A stretch of DNA of 64,000 nucleotides, from NCBI RefSeq assembly GCF_008973465.1, contig NZ_WBXN01000004.1, positions 3,636,501-3,700,500 of the forward strand. Reading direction: 5' to 3'. The position numbers were made by a program, and so were the translations under genes. Below the pieces are notes generated by a model that made no database searches, was not told where the DNA came from, and saw nothing but the letters and a program-made list of their open reading frames with translations. The DNA comes from Streptomyces sp. SS1-1. Its GTDB lineage: Bacteria > Actinomycetota > Actinomycetes > Streptomycetales > Streptomycetaceae. This document shows positions 16,788-24,540 of this stretch, one piece after another; position 1 is the stretch's first letter; every line of letters begins with the position of its first letter.

Positions 16788-17120
16788 GTGGCCGGCACCC
16801 TGAAGAACGTGACCGACGAGACCTTCGAGCAGGACGTCCTCAAGAGCGACAAGCCTGTCCTGGTGGACTTCTGGGCCGCCTGGTGCGGTCCGTGCCGCCA
16901 GATCGCTCCGTCCCTCGAGGCGATCGCCGCCGAGCACGGCGACAAGATCGAGATCGTCAAGCTGAACATCGACGAGAACCCGGGTACGGCCGCCAAGTAC
17001 GGCGTCATGTCCATCCCGACGCTGAACGTCTACCACAACGGCGAGGTCGCCAAGACCATCGTCGGCGCGAAGCCGAAGGCCGCGATCGTCCGCGACCTCG
17101 AGGACTTCATCGCTGAGTGA
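16788..17120 (+). CDS. trxA: Thioredoxin
   Basis: A 110-residue cytoplasmic thiol-disulfide reductant with the active site WCGPC (Cys33, Cys36) and the cis-Pro segment SIPTLNVY. Length is standard. The start is GTG after AAGGAG. It is second in the trxB-trxA operon and is followed by a parS and a strong hairpin. Confidence 0.97.
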   Translation: MAGTLKNVTDETFEQDVLKSDKPVLVDFWAAWCGPCRQIAPSLEAIAAEHGDKIEIVKLNIDENPGTAAKYGVMSIPTLNVYHNGEVAKTIVGAKPKAAIVRDLEDFIAE

Positions 17121-17136
17121 TGTTTCACGTGAAACA
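17121..17136. other. parS: parS site (perfect)
   Basis: Exact TGTTTCACGTGAAACA beginning at the base after the trxA stop codon and ending 2 bp before its terminator stem. Confidence 0.95.
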
Positions 17137-17138
17137 CG

Positions 17139-17170
17139 AATGGGCCAGCCCTCTTGGGCTGGCCCATTTT
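17139..17170 (+). terminator. Rho-independent terminator of trxBA
   Basis: A perfect 13-bp stem, AATGGGCCAGCCC (17139-17151) with 17156-17168, has a TCTT loop. The T-run TTTT closes the right side. It may also serve the convergent GNAT gene. Confidence 0.9.
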
Positions 17171-17214
17171 CGTGTCGCGTAGCTCAACAGCGCCCACCGG
17201 GGGCTAAAGGCGTC

Positions 17215-17832
17215 CTAGAGAGGCCTCAGCGCCGGTTCCTTCTGTACGGCCCCCAGGAGCCGGTCGAGTGCCATCTCGACGTCCTCCTTCCAGGACAGGG
17301 TCGACCTCAGCTCCAGCCGAAGACGGGGCGTCGTGGGATGCGGGCGGACCGTCTTGAAGCCCACCGCGAGGAGATGATCCGCGGGCAGCACACAGGCGGG
17401 CTCTTTCCACCGCGCGTCCCCGAACGCCTCGATCGCCTTGAAGCCCCGCCGCAGCAGATCCTTCGCGACCGTCTGGACCATGACCCGGCCCAGCCCTTGT
17501 CCCTGGTAGCCGGGCAGGATGAACCCGGTCATCAGCTGCACCGCATCCGGAGACACCGGGCTCGTGGGGAACGCGGTCGAGCGGGGGACGTACGCCGGAG
17601 GCGCGTACAGCACGTACCCCACCGGTACCTCGTCGACGTAGACGACACGACCGCAGGACCCCCAGTCCAGCAGGACTGCGGAGATCCAGGCTTCCTTCTC
17701 CAGAGCGGCGGTGCCCTCCTTTACCGCTGCTTCACCGCTGACCGGGTCGAGTTCCCAGAAGACGCACGACCGGCAGCGCTTGGGAAGGTCCGGGAGGTTG
17801 TCCAGCGTGAGCGGTACGAGCCGACGCCCCAT
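17215..17832 (-). CDS. GNAT-family N-acetyltransferase
   Basis: A 205-residue acetyl-CoA-dependent acetyltransferase of unknown substrate. The acetyl-CoA loop is visible as GFILPGYQGQGLGRVMVQ (Q-x-x-G-x-G type, about 116-133), preceded by the beta strand VPVGYVLYA. The N-terminus has a paired-cysteine segment CRSCVFWE. The ATG at 17832 (MGRRLVPLTLDNLP) has a modest GAGGAA site. It is conserved next to parB in Streptomyces; no functional link to segregation is known. Confidence 0.82.
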   Translation of the reverse strand: MGRRLVPLTLDNLPDLPKRCRSCVFWELDPVSGEAAVKEGTAALEKEAWISAVLLDWGSCGRVVYVDEVPVGYVLYAPPAYVPRSTAFPTSPVSPDAVQLMTGFILPGYQGQGLGRVMVQTVAKDLLRRGFKAIEAFGDARWKEPACVLPADHLLAVGFKTVRPHPTTPRLRLELRSTLSWKEDVEMALDRLLGAVQKEPALRPL

Positions 17833-17978
17833 GCAGCCTGTTCCTCGCTTCCTTCGCCCGCGGCATCGCGGGCGGCTGTCAAGGCGCTCCGCTCCTTGAG
17901 CAGGCTGCCGACGAAACCGCCGACCGCCCCCAGGCCCAGGGCCGCGCTCACCAATCCGGTGCGGCTCACCGTTCGCAT
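17721..17978 (-). CDS. Possible 85-residue membrane peptide overlapping the GNAT start
   Basis: The ATG at 17978 has a strong GGGGAGG site 8 bp upstream, better than that of the GNAT gene. Residues about 7-27 (TGLVSAALGLGAVGGFVGSLL) would form one membrane segment. The frame overlaps the first 112 bp of the GNAT gene in another register, and the tail after residue 50 has shadow-like composition. It may be a small coupled protein or a leader for GNAT translation. No homologue recognised. Confidence 0.35.
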   Translation of the reverse strand: MRTVSRTGLVSAALGLGAVGGFVGSLLKERSALTAARDAAGEGSEEQAAWGVGSYRSRWTTSRTFPSAAGRASSGNSTRSAVKQR

Positions 17979-18175
17979 GGACCCCGCCTCCCCTTAGAGG
18001 TCTTGCCCAGTGGATGCGCCATACCCGAACGCATCGTATCCACGATGCGATTCCATCGATACCGCATAAAAGCAAAGTGCGGGTCGTGTTCCGGTACACA
18101 CCGGACACGACCCGCACTCACGGCCGAAGAACCCGATCAGAGACTGATCGGAGCCCACTCGTAGTCGCCCTGCTC

Positions 18176-19273
18176 TTAGCCTTCGCCGTCCTCGGCGTCG
18201 TCGCCGAGCAGGCTCTTCTGCAGGGCGAGCTTCTCCCCCGGAGCCAGCGTGCTGAGGATGCGCTCCAGGTCCTCGGGAGACGCGAACTCGACGGTGATCT
18301 TGCCCTTCTTCTGCCCCAGCTCGACCTTCACCCGCGTCTCGAAGCGATCCGATAGCCGAGTGGCGAGGTCGGACAGCGCCGGCGAGGGCACCGATCCGGC
18401 TCGCGGCCCCTTGGAGCGCGGCGCCTTCTGCGGGCGCGAGCCCATCAGCGTCACGATCTCCTCGACGGAGCGGACGGAGAGCCCCTCGGCCACCACGCGG
18501 TAGGCGAGACGCTCCTGCTCCTCCGGGTCGTCCACCGAGAGCAGCGCCCGGGCGTGCCCGGCGGAGAGCACTCCGGCCGCCACCCGGTTCTGGACCTTGG
18601 GGGACAGCTTCAGCAGTCGCAGGGTGTTGGAGACCTGAGGGCGGGACCGGCCGATACGGTCCGCCAACTGGTCGTGCGTGCAGTTGAAGTCCTTCAGCAG
18701 CTGGTCGTAGGCCGCTGCCTCTTCGATCGGGTTCAGCTGGGCGCGGTGCAGGTTCTCCAGGAGGGCGTCCAGGAGAAGCTTCTCGTCGTCGGTGGCCCGC
18801 ACGATCGCCGGGATCGCTTCGAGGCCGGCCTCACGGCAGGCCCGCCAACGCCGCTCGCCCATGATGAGCTCATAGCGGGACGACGCGAGCTGACGCACGA
18901 CGATCGGCTGGAGGAGGCCGACCTCCTGGATGGAGGTGACGAGCTCCTGCAGAGCGTCCTCGTCGAAGATCTCACGCGGCTGGCGCGGGTTCGGGGTGAT
19001 CTCGTCGAGGGGGATCTCCGCGAAGTGGGCGCCCATGGGAGCCGAGGGAACCTCGGCGGCGTTGCTCGCCGACGGCTCCTCTGTTTCACGTGAAACAGGC
19101 GGCAGGGTCGCCACCTTGGCCGCGGCGACTCCGCGGTCACTCAGCGCCGGAGCCGTCGCCGTGGACGTACCGGCAGTGCCGCCCAGTGCCGGCGGGGGCA
19201 CGGTCTTCTCCGTGGGTGCAGCAGGGATCAGTGCGCCGAGACCACGGCCCAACCCCCTCCGTCGCTCGCTCAC
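18176..19273 (-). CDS. parB: Chromosome-partitioning protein ParB
   Basis: Binds parS, spreads or slides as a CTP-dependent clamp, and builds the origin segregation complex. The 365 residues begin with the ParA-contact peptide RRRGLGRGLGALIP. The CTP-binding domain includes NPRQPRE and the GERRWRA box. The central HTH (about 205-245) reads DRIGRSRPQVSNTLRLLKL, followed by a C-terminal dimer domain. The GTG start overlaps the parA stop by 4 bp. A perfect parS lies inside the gene and encodes VSRET at residues 60-64. Confidence 0.97.
   Translation of the reverse strand: MSERRRGLGRGLGALIPAAPTEKTVPPPALGGTAGTSTATAPALSDRGVAAAKVATLPPVSRETEEPSASNAAEVPSAPMGAHFAEIPLDEITPNPRQPREIFDEDALQELVTSIQEVGLLQPIVVRQLASSRYELIMGERRWRACREAGLEAIPAIVRATDDEKLLLDALLENLHRAQLNPIEEAAAYDQLLKDFNCTHDQLADRIGRSRPQVSNTLRLLKLSPKVQNRVAAGVLSAGHARALLSVDDPEEQERLAYRVVAEGLSVRSVEEIVTLMGSRPQKAPRSKGPRAGSVPSPALSDLATRLSDRFETRVKVELGQKKGKITVEFASPEDLERILSTLAPGEKLALQKSLLGDDAEDGEG
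19082..19097. other. parS: parS site (perfect, within parB)
   Basis: Exact TGTTTCACGTGAAACA; encodes ParB residues V60-T64. Confidence 0.95.
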
Positions 19274-20343
19274 TGGATCCCCTCCACCATGTTCGGGTTG
19301 CTCTGGGCTCCGATATGGGCCTGCGTCGGGTCGTAGTTCACACCGACGCCCCTCAGAGCGATTTCTCGTGCCGCCTCAAGATAAGACAGGGCACCGCTCG
19401 ATCCTGGATCGTAGGTCAGGACCGTCTGCCCATAGCTCGGCGCCTCGGAGATACGGACCGAGCGGGGAATGCTCGTCCGCAGCACCTCGTCGCCGAAGTG
19501 GCTGCGGACCTCGTCCGCCACCTGCGAGGCCAGCCGGGTGCGGCCGTCGTACATGGTGAGCAGGATCGTGGAGACATGCAGGGCGGGATTGAGGTGCCCC
19601 CGCACGAGGTCGACGTTGCGCAGGAGCTGCCCCAGGCCCTCCAGCGCGTAGTACTCGCACTGGATCGGGATGAGGACTTCCTGTCCCGCCACCAGGGCGT
19701 TGACCGTCAGCAGGCCGAGCGAGGGCGGGCAGTCGATGAGGATGTAGTCCAGCGGCTGCTCGTACGCCTGGATGGCCCGCTCCAGTCGGCTCTCCCGCGC
19801 GACCAGCGAGACCAGCTCGATCTCGGCACCGGCCAGATCGATCGTGGCCGGGGCGCAGAAGAGCCCTTCGACGTCGGGGACCGGCTGGACGACTTCGGCC
19901 AGCGGCTTGCTCTCCACCAGAACGTCGTAGATCGAGGGAACCTCGGCGTGGTGGTCGATTCCCAGAGCCGTGGAGGCGTTGCCCTGCGGGTCGAGGTCGA
20001 TGACCAGCACACGGCCACCGTGCAGAGCCAGGGAGGCGGCAAGGTTGACCGTGGTGGTCGTCTTGCCTACGCCGCCCTTCTGGTTGGCGACGACCATGAC
20101 ACGGGTCTGCTCGGGCCGTGGCAGGCCCTCGCCGGCGCGGCCCAGAGCTTCCACCGCCAATTGGGCAGCACGACCGATGGGAGTGTCGTCCATCGGGGGC
20201 GGTGTTTCACGTGAAACATCGTCCCCCATCGACTCGGTACGGGGACCGGGGACCGGATCGGTCATCGGTCCCGCGATGTTGGCGTCGGACCGCAAGGATT
20301 CACTCTCCTCGACTTCAGGCTCGCAATGAACAGAGCCTCCCAT
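19270..20343 (-). CDS. parA: Chromosome-partitioning ATPase ParA
   Basis: Deviant Walker ATPase that segregates ParB-parS complexes, in Streptomyces during sporulation and at hyphal tips. With the start at 20343 it has 357 residues: an acidic variable leader (1-80), the Walker A motif KGGVGKTTT (about 89-97), the switch segment VIDLDPQGNAST, and IDCPPSLG. The start is uncertain: the frame stays open to 20550 (GTG within a parS), and no candidate has a strong ribosome site. ATG 20343 fits the length I recall for S. coelicolor ParA. A perfect parS encodes VSRET at residues 43-47. Confidence 0.93.
   Translation of the reverse strand: MGGSVHCEPEVEESESLRSDANIAGPMTDPVPGPRTESMGDDVSRETPPPMDDTPIGRAAQLAVEALGRAGEGLPRPEQTRVMVVANQKGGVGKTTTTVNLAASLALHGGRVLVIDLDPQGNASTALGIDHHAEVPSIYDVLVESKPLAEVVQPVPDVEGLFCAPATIDLAGAEIELVSLVARESRLERAIQAYEQPLDYILIDCPPSLGLLTVNALVAGQEVLIPIQCEYYALEGLGQLLRNVDLVRGHLNPALHVSTILLTMYDGRTRLASQVADEVRSHFGDEVLRTSIPRSVRISEAPSYGQTVLTYDPGSSGALSYLEAAREIALRGVGVNYDPTQAHIGAQSNPNMVEGIQ
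20203..20218. other. parS: parS site (perfect, within parA)
   Basis: Exact TGTTTCACGTGAAACA in the non-conserved leader of ParA, read as V-S-R-E-T. Confidence 0.94.
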
Positions 20344-20533
20344 GTCTTCGGGGTCGTGAACCAGTGAGGCCTGGTGTTCTGTGGAGAAATCCACCTCTGT
20401 GGACAACTCCGTGCCCCTCGCGGGGGACGGATTGCTGTCAGGAACACCCTCTCCGAGAGAACCGAGAGGCTTCCGATCTCGAGGTTCGGCAGCAGCGCGG
20501 CCGCGGCTGATGATGCCGTGCAACAGTGAGCGA

Positions 20534-20549
20534 CGTTTCACGTGAAACA
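20534..20549. other. parS: parS site (perfect 14-bp core)
   Basis: CGTTTCACGTGAAACA: the 14-bp core is perfect, only the outer base differs. It lies in the rsmG-parA gap, where the parAB promoters are expected, so ParB binding here could affect parAB transcription. Confidence 0.93.
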
Positions 20550-20641
20550 CGATGCACAGCAGCCGAGGCCGAACTGTCGCGACACTCCGGCATGGGTAGG
20601 TTTGCCAGCTTGTGTGGAGTACGTCTGGTCGTCAGGACGGA

Positions 20642-21358
20642 TCAGCGGCGCCGGCGCGTGCGCCCCGTCCTGGCAGCCTTCGCACGCTTGGCCGCGAACC
20701 GCACGCCGCCCGGGCTCTCGCCGACCTCAACCCGGACGACCGTGGACAGCGGATCCACGACGCCCTCACCCACATGGAGGATGGACGTCCCCACGGCACC
20801 GAGCTTGCTCAACGCGGTGGCCGCGCTCTTCAGCTCCTCCTCGGCGGTGTCCCCCTTGAGGGCCAGCATCTCGCCGTAGGGCCGCAGCAGAGGGATGCCC
20901 CAGGTCGCCAGGCGGTCCAGCGGCGCCACGGCCCGTGCGGTGACGACATGGACCGGCTGGAGCTTCCCCATGACCTCTTCGGCTCGACCGCGCACGACGG
21001 TCACATGGTCCAGCCCCAGCAGTTCCACGACCTCCGTCAGAAAGGTCGTGCGCCGCAGCAGCGGCTCCAGAAGGGTGATCTTCAGGTCCTCCCGGACCAG
21101 GGCCAGGGGGATACCCGGCAGACCGGCACCCGAGCCCACGTCGCACACCGTCACGTTCTCGGGCACGACCTCGGAGAGCACCGCGCAGTTCAGGAGATGC
21201 CGCTCCCAGAGACGAGGCACCTCCCGTGGCCCGATCAGGCCACGCTGCACACCCGCCTCGGCGAGCAGTTCGGCGTAGCGGACCGCGTCCGCGAAGCGAT
21301 CGCCGAACACGTCACGTGCCTGCTCGGGCGCGGGGGGAAGCTCCGCTGCCTCCGTCAC
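20642..21358 (-). CDS. rsmG: 16S rRNA (guanine527-N7)-methyltransferase RsmG
   Basis: SAM-dependent methyltransferase of 16S rRNA G527 (formerly gidB). The 238 residues contain RLWERHLLNCAVL, the SAM motif VCDVGSGAGLPGIPLAL (about 72-88) and VVTARAVAPL. A very basic C-terminus (KRAKAARTGRTRRRR) may aid rRNA binding. The GTG start follows GGAAGGACGGTCCCC. Loss of rsmG gives low-level streptomycin resistance in Streptomyces (established knowledge); no disruption is visible here. Confidence 0.95.
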   Translation of the reverse strand: MTEAAELPPAPEQARDVFGDRFADAVRYAELLAEAGVQRGLIGPREVPRLWERHLLNCAVLSEVVPENVTVCDVGSGAGLPGIPLALVREDLKITLLEPLLRRTTFLTEVVELLGLDHVTVVRGRAEEVMGKLQPVHVVTARAVAPLDRLATWGIPLLRPYGEMLALKGDTAEEELKSAATALSKLGAVGTSILHVGEGVVDPLSTVVRVEVGESPGGVRFAAKRAKAARTGRTRRRR

Positions 21359-21434
21359 GGGGACCGTCCTTCCGTACGGCGCGGCGCACCGGGCGCCTGC
21401 ACCAGAACCACGAGAACTATCGCTGACAAAGTTC

Positions 21435-21460
21435 GGCCCCGCCTGCGGGCAGACGGGGCC
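21435..21460 (-). terminator. Weak hairpin between jag and rsmG
   Basis: GGCCCCG (21435-21441) can pair with CGGGGCC (21454-21460) across a 12-nt loop, just after the jag stop codon on the transcribed strand. It could be a partial terminator or attenuator. Confidence 0.35.
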
Positions 21461-21478
21461 GGGAGAACGTAAGGCCGA

Positions 21479-21991
21479 TCAGGCGGGCAGAACGACGACG
21501 AACCGCTGCGGCTCCTCGCCCTCGGACTCGCTGCGCAGCCCGGCCGACTTGACCGCGTCGTGCACGACCTTGCGCTCGAACGGCGTCATCGGCTTCAGCT
21601 TGACCGGCTCGCCGGTGTTCTTGACGTCGGCGGCGGCCTTGGCGCCGAGCTCGGAGAGCTCGGCACGCTTCTTGGCGCGGTAGCCCGCGATGTCCAGCAT
21701 CAGCCGGCTGCGGTCCCCGGTCTCCCGGTGCACGGCGAGACGCGTCAGCTCCTGCAGCGCCTCCAGCACCTCGCCGTCACGGCCGACCAGCTTCTGCAGG
21801 TCGCGGCCACCGGCGTCGCTGATGATCGACACAGCGGCGCGGTCGGCCTCGACGTCCATGTCGATGTCGCCGTCGAGATCGGCGATGTCCAGCAGACCCT
21901 CGAGGTAGTCCGCCGCGATCTCGCCCTCCTGCTCCAGGCGGGTCAGGGTGTCTGCACCCTCGGCGGCGGCGGAGGTGGTGCCTTCCGTCAC
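21479..21991 (-). CDS. jag: KhpB/Jag RNA-binding protein
   Basis: A 170-residue RNA-binding protein with an acidic N-terminal leader, a KH domain (about 55-105; ISDAGGRDLQKLVGRDGEVLEALQELTRL) and a C-terminal R3H domain (about 110-170; SGYRAKKRAEL-type start and MTPFERKVVHDAVKSAGLRSESEGEEPQR). It is linked to yidC in most Gram-positive genomes and affects envelope biogenesis in firmicutes. GTG start; 15 bp after yidC. Confidence 0.93.
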   Translation of the reverse strand: MTEGTTSAAAEGADTLTRLEQEGEIAADYLEGLLDIADLDGDIDMDVEADRAAVSIISDAGGRDLQKLVGRDGEVLEALQELTRLAVHRETGDRSRLMLDIAGYRAKKRAELSELGAKAAADVKNTGEPVKLKPMTPFERKVVHDAVKSAGLRSESEGEEPQRFVVVLPA

Positions 21992-22006
21992 GGGATGGGC
22001 TCCTTC

Positions 22007-23272
22007 TTACTTCTTGGACGGGGACTTGGGGCGCTGCGGACCGCCCTTGCGCTGCCCGGACTGGGCCTTGCTGCGACCCTGTCCCGCGGACTTCGGCGCG
22101 GGCTTCTTGGCCGCCGCGGGCTTGGCGTCCTCGGGCGCGTCGGACTTCTGCAGGGACGTCGGCTCGTCGGCGTGCTTCTGGGTGCCCGACTGCCGCTGCG
22201 ACTTGCTCTGCCGCTTCGGCTGCTGGCGCCGGGGAGCGCCGCCGGCCGGGGTGCCGTCCTCGGTCACGGTGGCGACGGCGCCCTCGCTCTTGATCACGGT
22301 GCCGTCGGGCTGCGCCGCGAGGCTCGCCTTGGAGAGACCGTTGATGAACTTGCGCTCGTACTCGTTGCGGTCGCGGCCCTTGGCGACGATGGCCTTGATG
22401 ATGGCCTTCTCGCCGCGCCCGCGGACCTTGCCGTGCTGCGTGACACGGTGGGTGAGGCGCTCCAGGTAGGCGGCCTGCGCCTTGGAGCCCGGGGTCGGGT
22501 TGTTGCGGATGACGTACATCTGCTGGCCCATGGTCCACACGTTGGTGGTCAGCCAGTAGACGAGAACACCGACCGGGAAGTTGATGCCGAAGACGGCGAA
22601 CATGACCGGGAAGATGTACATGAGCATCTTCTGCTGCTGCATGAACGGCGTCTTCACCGTGGTGTCGACGTTCTTCGTCATCAGCTGGCGCTGCGTGTAG
22701 AACTGCGACGCCGACATCAGGACGATCATGACCGCGGTGACGACCCGGACGTCCGTCAGCGTGGCGCCGAGCTGGGCCACCTTGTCGGCGCTGTCCGTGA
22801 ACTTCGCGGCGAGCGGGGCACCGAAGATGTGTGCCTTACGGGCGCTCTCGAGCAGCTGATCGTCGATGACGCCGATCGTCTTGCCCGTCGCGATGCCGTT
22901 GAGCACGTGGTACAGGGCGAAGAAGAACGGCGACTGCGCCAGGATGGGAAGGCACGAGGAGAGCGGGTTGGTACCCGTCTCCTTGTACAGCTTCATCATC
23001 TCTTCGGACTGACGCTGCTTGTCGTTCTTGTAGCGCTCCTGGATCTTCTTCATCTCGGGCTGGAGCGTCTGCATGGCCCGGGTCGCCTTGATCTGCTTCA
23101 CGAAGAGCGGGATCAGGCAGATACGGATCAGGATCACCAGGGACACGATGGACAGGCCCCAGGCCCACCCGGTGTCCTCGCCGAAGATGGCGCCGTACAC
23201 CTTGTGGAACTGGACGATGACCCATGAGACGGGTGTCGTGATGAAGCTGAAGAGGCTGGCAATCGTGTCCAC
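22007..23272 (-). CDS. yidC: Membrane protein insertase YidC
   Basis: Inserts and folds membrane proteins, alone or with Sec. The 421 residues include the conserved core: TTPVSWVIVQFHKVYG and SIVSLVILIRICLIPLFVKQIKATRAM (with the groove Arg), the coiled hairpin PEMKKIQERYKND, then LPILAQSPFFFALYHVL, and later NFPVGVLVYWLTTNVWTMGQQ. A long Lys/Gln/Pro-rich basic tail (about 290-421) is typical of actinobacterial forms and probably contacts ribosomes. GTG start, 3 bp after yidD, so translationally coupled. Confidence 0.96.
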   Translation of the reverse strand: MDTIASLFSFITTPVSWVIVQFHKVYGAIFGEDTGWAWGLSIVSLVILIRICLIPLFVKQIKATRAMQTLQPEMKKIQERYKNDKQRQSEEMMKLYKETGTNPLSSCLPILAQSPFFFALYHVLNGIATGKTIGVIDDQLLESARKAHIFGAPLAAKFTDSADKVAQLGATLTDVRVVTAVMIVLMSASQFYTQRQLMTKNVDTTVKTPFMQQQKMLMYIFPVMFAVFGINFPVGVLVYWLTTNVWTMGQQMYVIRNNPTPGSKAQAAYLERLTHRVTQHGKVRGRGEKAIIKAIVAKGRDRNEYERKFINGLSKASLAAQPDGTVIKSEGAVATVTEDGTPAGGAPRRQQPKRQSKSQRQSGTQKHADEPTSLQKSDAPEDAKPAAAKKPAPKSAGQGRSKAQSGQRKGGPQRPKSPSKK

Positions 23273-23275
23273 TAA

Positions 23276-23629
23276 TCATGCTCCTTGGGCATGGGGCGAG
23301 GTCTCTGCGGCCGGGCTCGAAGGAACATTCTCTTCAATGGCCGTTTCGGCGGCGGAGGGCCCGCCCTTGCGTGCGCGCCATGCGTTGCGCAGCAGCTCGT
23401 GCCACCGCGGACGCTTGCGCGGCGGGACATGGTCCACACCGCCCAGTGACCACGGGTTGCATCGCAGGATGCGCCAGGCGGTGAGCGCCGTGCCCTTGAT
23501 CGCACCGTGCCGGTCGATGGCCGTGTACCCGTAGTGGGAACACGACGGGTAGTACTTGCACACCGGTCCGAGCAGTGGACTGATCGTCCACTGGTACAGC
23601 TTGATCAGAGCCAGCAGTGGGTACTTCAT
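23276..23629 (-). CDS. yidD: Membrane protein insertion efficiency factor YidD
   Basis: A 117-residue YidD-family protein with the signature YQWTISPLLGPVCKYYPSCSHYGYTAI (three Cys) and RCNPWSLGGVDHVP. The C-terminal 35 residues are variable. Its ATG overlaps the rnpA stop by 4 bp (ATGA), and yidC follows after 3 bp. Confidence 0.95.
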   Translation of the reverse strand: MKYPLLALIKLYQWTISPLLGPVCKYYPSCSHYGYTAIDRHGAIKGTALTAWRILRCNPWSLGGVDHVPPRKRPRWHELLRNAWRARKGGPSAAETAIEENVPSSPAAETSPHAQGA

Positions 23630-23997
23630 CGCGCGCCCCCTCCCAGGAGCCGCTGCAGAGCGGCGTCCAGGTCTCGGGCCAGCTGTGCATGGTCGGCGTC
23701 ACCCGAACCGGGTAGCGCTCGTACGACTACCAGGCTACCGGGGGGCAGCTGGTCGACTCGATCGCGCATGAGATGGCGAAGCCTGCGCTTCACCTTGTTC
23801 CGCACGACTGCACCACCCACGGCTTTGCTCACGACGAAACCCGCACGCGTCGGGGGAGCGCTCTCCCCAGGCGCATGCGGGTCCGTGGCACCGCTACGAA
23901 GATGGACGACGAGGTGTGGGCGTCCTGCCCGGCGCCCTCGTCGTACCGCGGTCGCGAAGTCCTCGCGCCGCCTCAGCCGGTTCTCGGTGGGCAGCAC
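23626..23997 (-). CDS. rnpA: Ribonuclease P protein component
   Basis: Protein subunit of RNase P, which removes tRNA 5' leaders. The 123 residues start LPTENRLRRREDFATAVRRGRR and hold the RNR-type motif FVVSKAVGGAVVRNKVKRRLRHLMR. GTG start. It lies 21 bp after rpmH, the usual rpmH-rnpA-yidD-yidC-jag order. Confidence 0.96.
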   Translation of the reverse strand: MLPTENRLRRREDFATAVRRGRRAGRPHLVVHLRSGATDPHAPGESAPPTRAGFVVSKAVGGAVVRNKVKRRLRHLMRDRVDQLPPGSLVVVRALPGSGDADHAQLARDLDAALQRLLGGGAR

Positions 23998-24018
23998 GAC
24001 GGCATGACCTGACCGGGA

Positions 24019-24156
24019 TCAGGCGGACAGACGGGCGCGACCCTTGCTACGGCGGGACGCGAGGATCGCGCGGCCGGCACGGGTGCGCATACGCAGCCGG
24101 AAGCCGTGGGTCTTCGCGCGACGACGGTTGTTCGGCTGGAAGGTGCGCTTGCTCAC
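24019..24156 (-). CDS. rpmH: 50S ribosomal protein L34
   Basis: A 45-residue basic protein reading MSKRTFQPNNRRRAKTHGFR at its start and ending RRSKGRARLSA, the complete L34 sequence. GTG start. Divergent from dnaA across the 384-bp gap, first in the rpmH-rnpA-yidD-yidC-jag cluster. Confidence 0.98.
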   Translation of the reverse strand: MSKRTFQPNNRRRAKTHGFRLRMRTRAGRAILASRRSKGRARLSA

Positions 24157-24374
24157 TCGGGGGCTCCAGTAATAAATCGGTGTTGGCGGGTGCCGTCCTG
24201 GCTGTCACCGTGCGCCCACGAGTAGCTCGCAGTTACGCCCGAGTGCACCGCTATCCGATCACCTGACGTGACCTGTGCCCATCGGAGGCAGGCGGCAGCA
24301 GCCATCGACAACTCGACCTGGTTACGGTACGCGCGGCTACGCCATCCGGTCAAACCAGCCGCGACTGGGGGACA

Positions 24375-24395
24375 CTATCCACAGGCTGGGGACAA
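24375..24395. promoter_or_regulatory. Facing pair of DnaA boxes upstream of dnaA promoter
   Basis: CTATCCACA (24375-24383) and the inverted TGGGGACAA (24387-24395) are 3 bp apart, each with one mismatch to a DnaA-box consensus (TT[G/A]TCCACA). They end 4 bp before the -35 box, fitting dnaA autoregulation, which is established in Streptomyces. Confidence 0.7.
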
Positions 24396-24399
24396 CGAC

Positions 24400-24429
24400 T
24401 TGAACCGTACCCGTCGCGCTGACTACCGT
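24400..24429 (+). promoter_or_regulatory. Candidate dnaA promoter
   Basis: TTGAAC (24400-24405), an 18-bp spacer and TACCGT (24424-24429) predict a start near 24436 and a leader of about 105 nt. The remainder of 24157-24540 holds no gene; it should contain the rpmH promoter on the other strand. Confidence 0.6.
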
Positions 24430-24540
24430 GACGGAACTCCGATTCGTTCCCTTGTCCCCCCCAGATTCTGACTCCACCCGATTGAATCCCGACCCGTCCC
24501 ACAATCACACGTTCGTGGGACCTGTGAGAGAGCGTGCCCT

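Noticed and set aside
20344..20550. N-terminal extension of ParA starting inside the parS at 20534
   Set aside because: The GTG lies in parS by chance, there is no ribosome site and the added residues have no conserved character. Kept as a stated start uncertainty.
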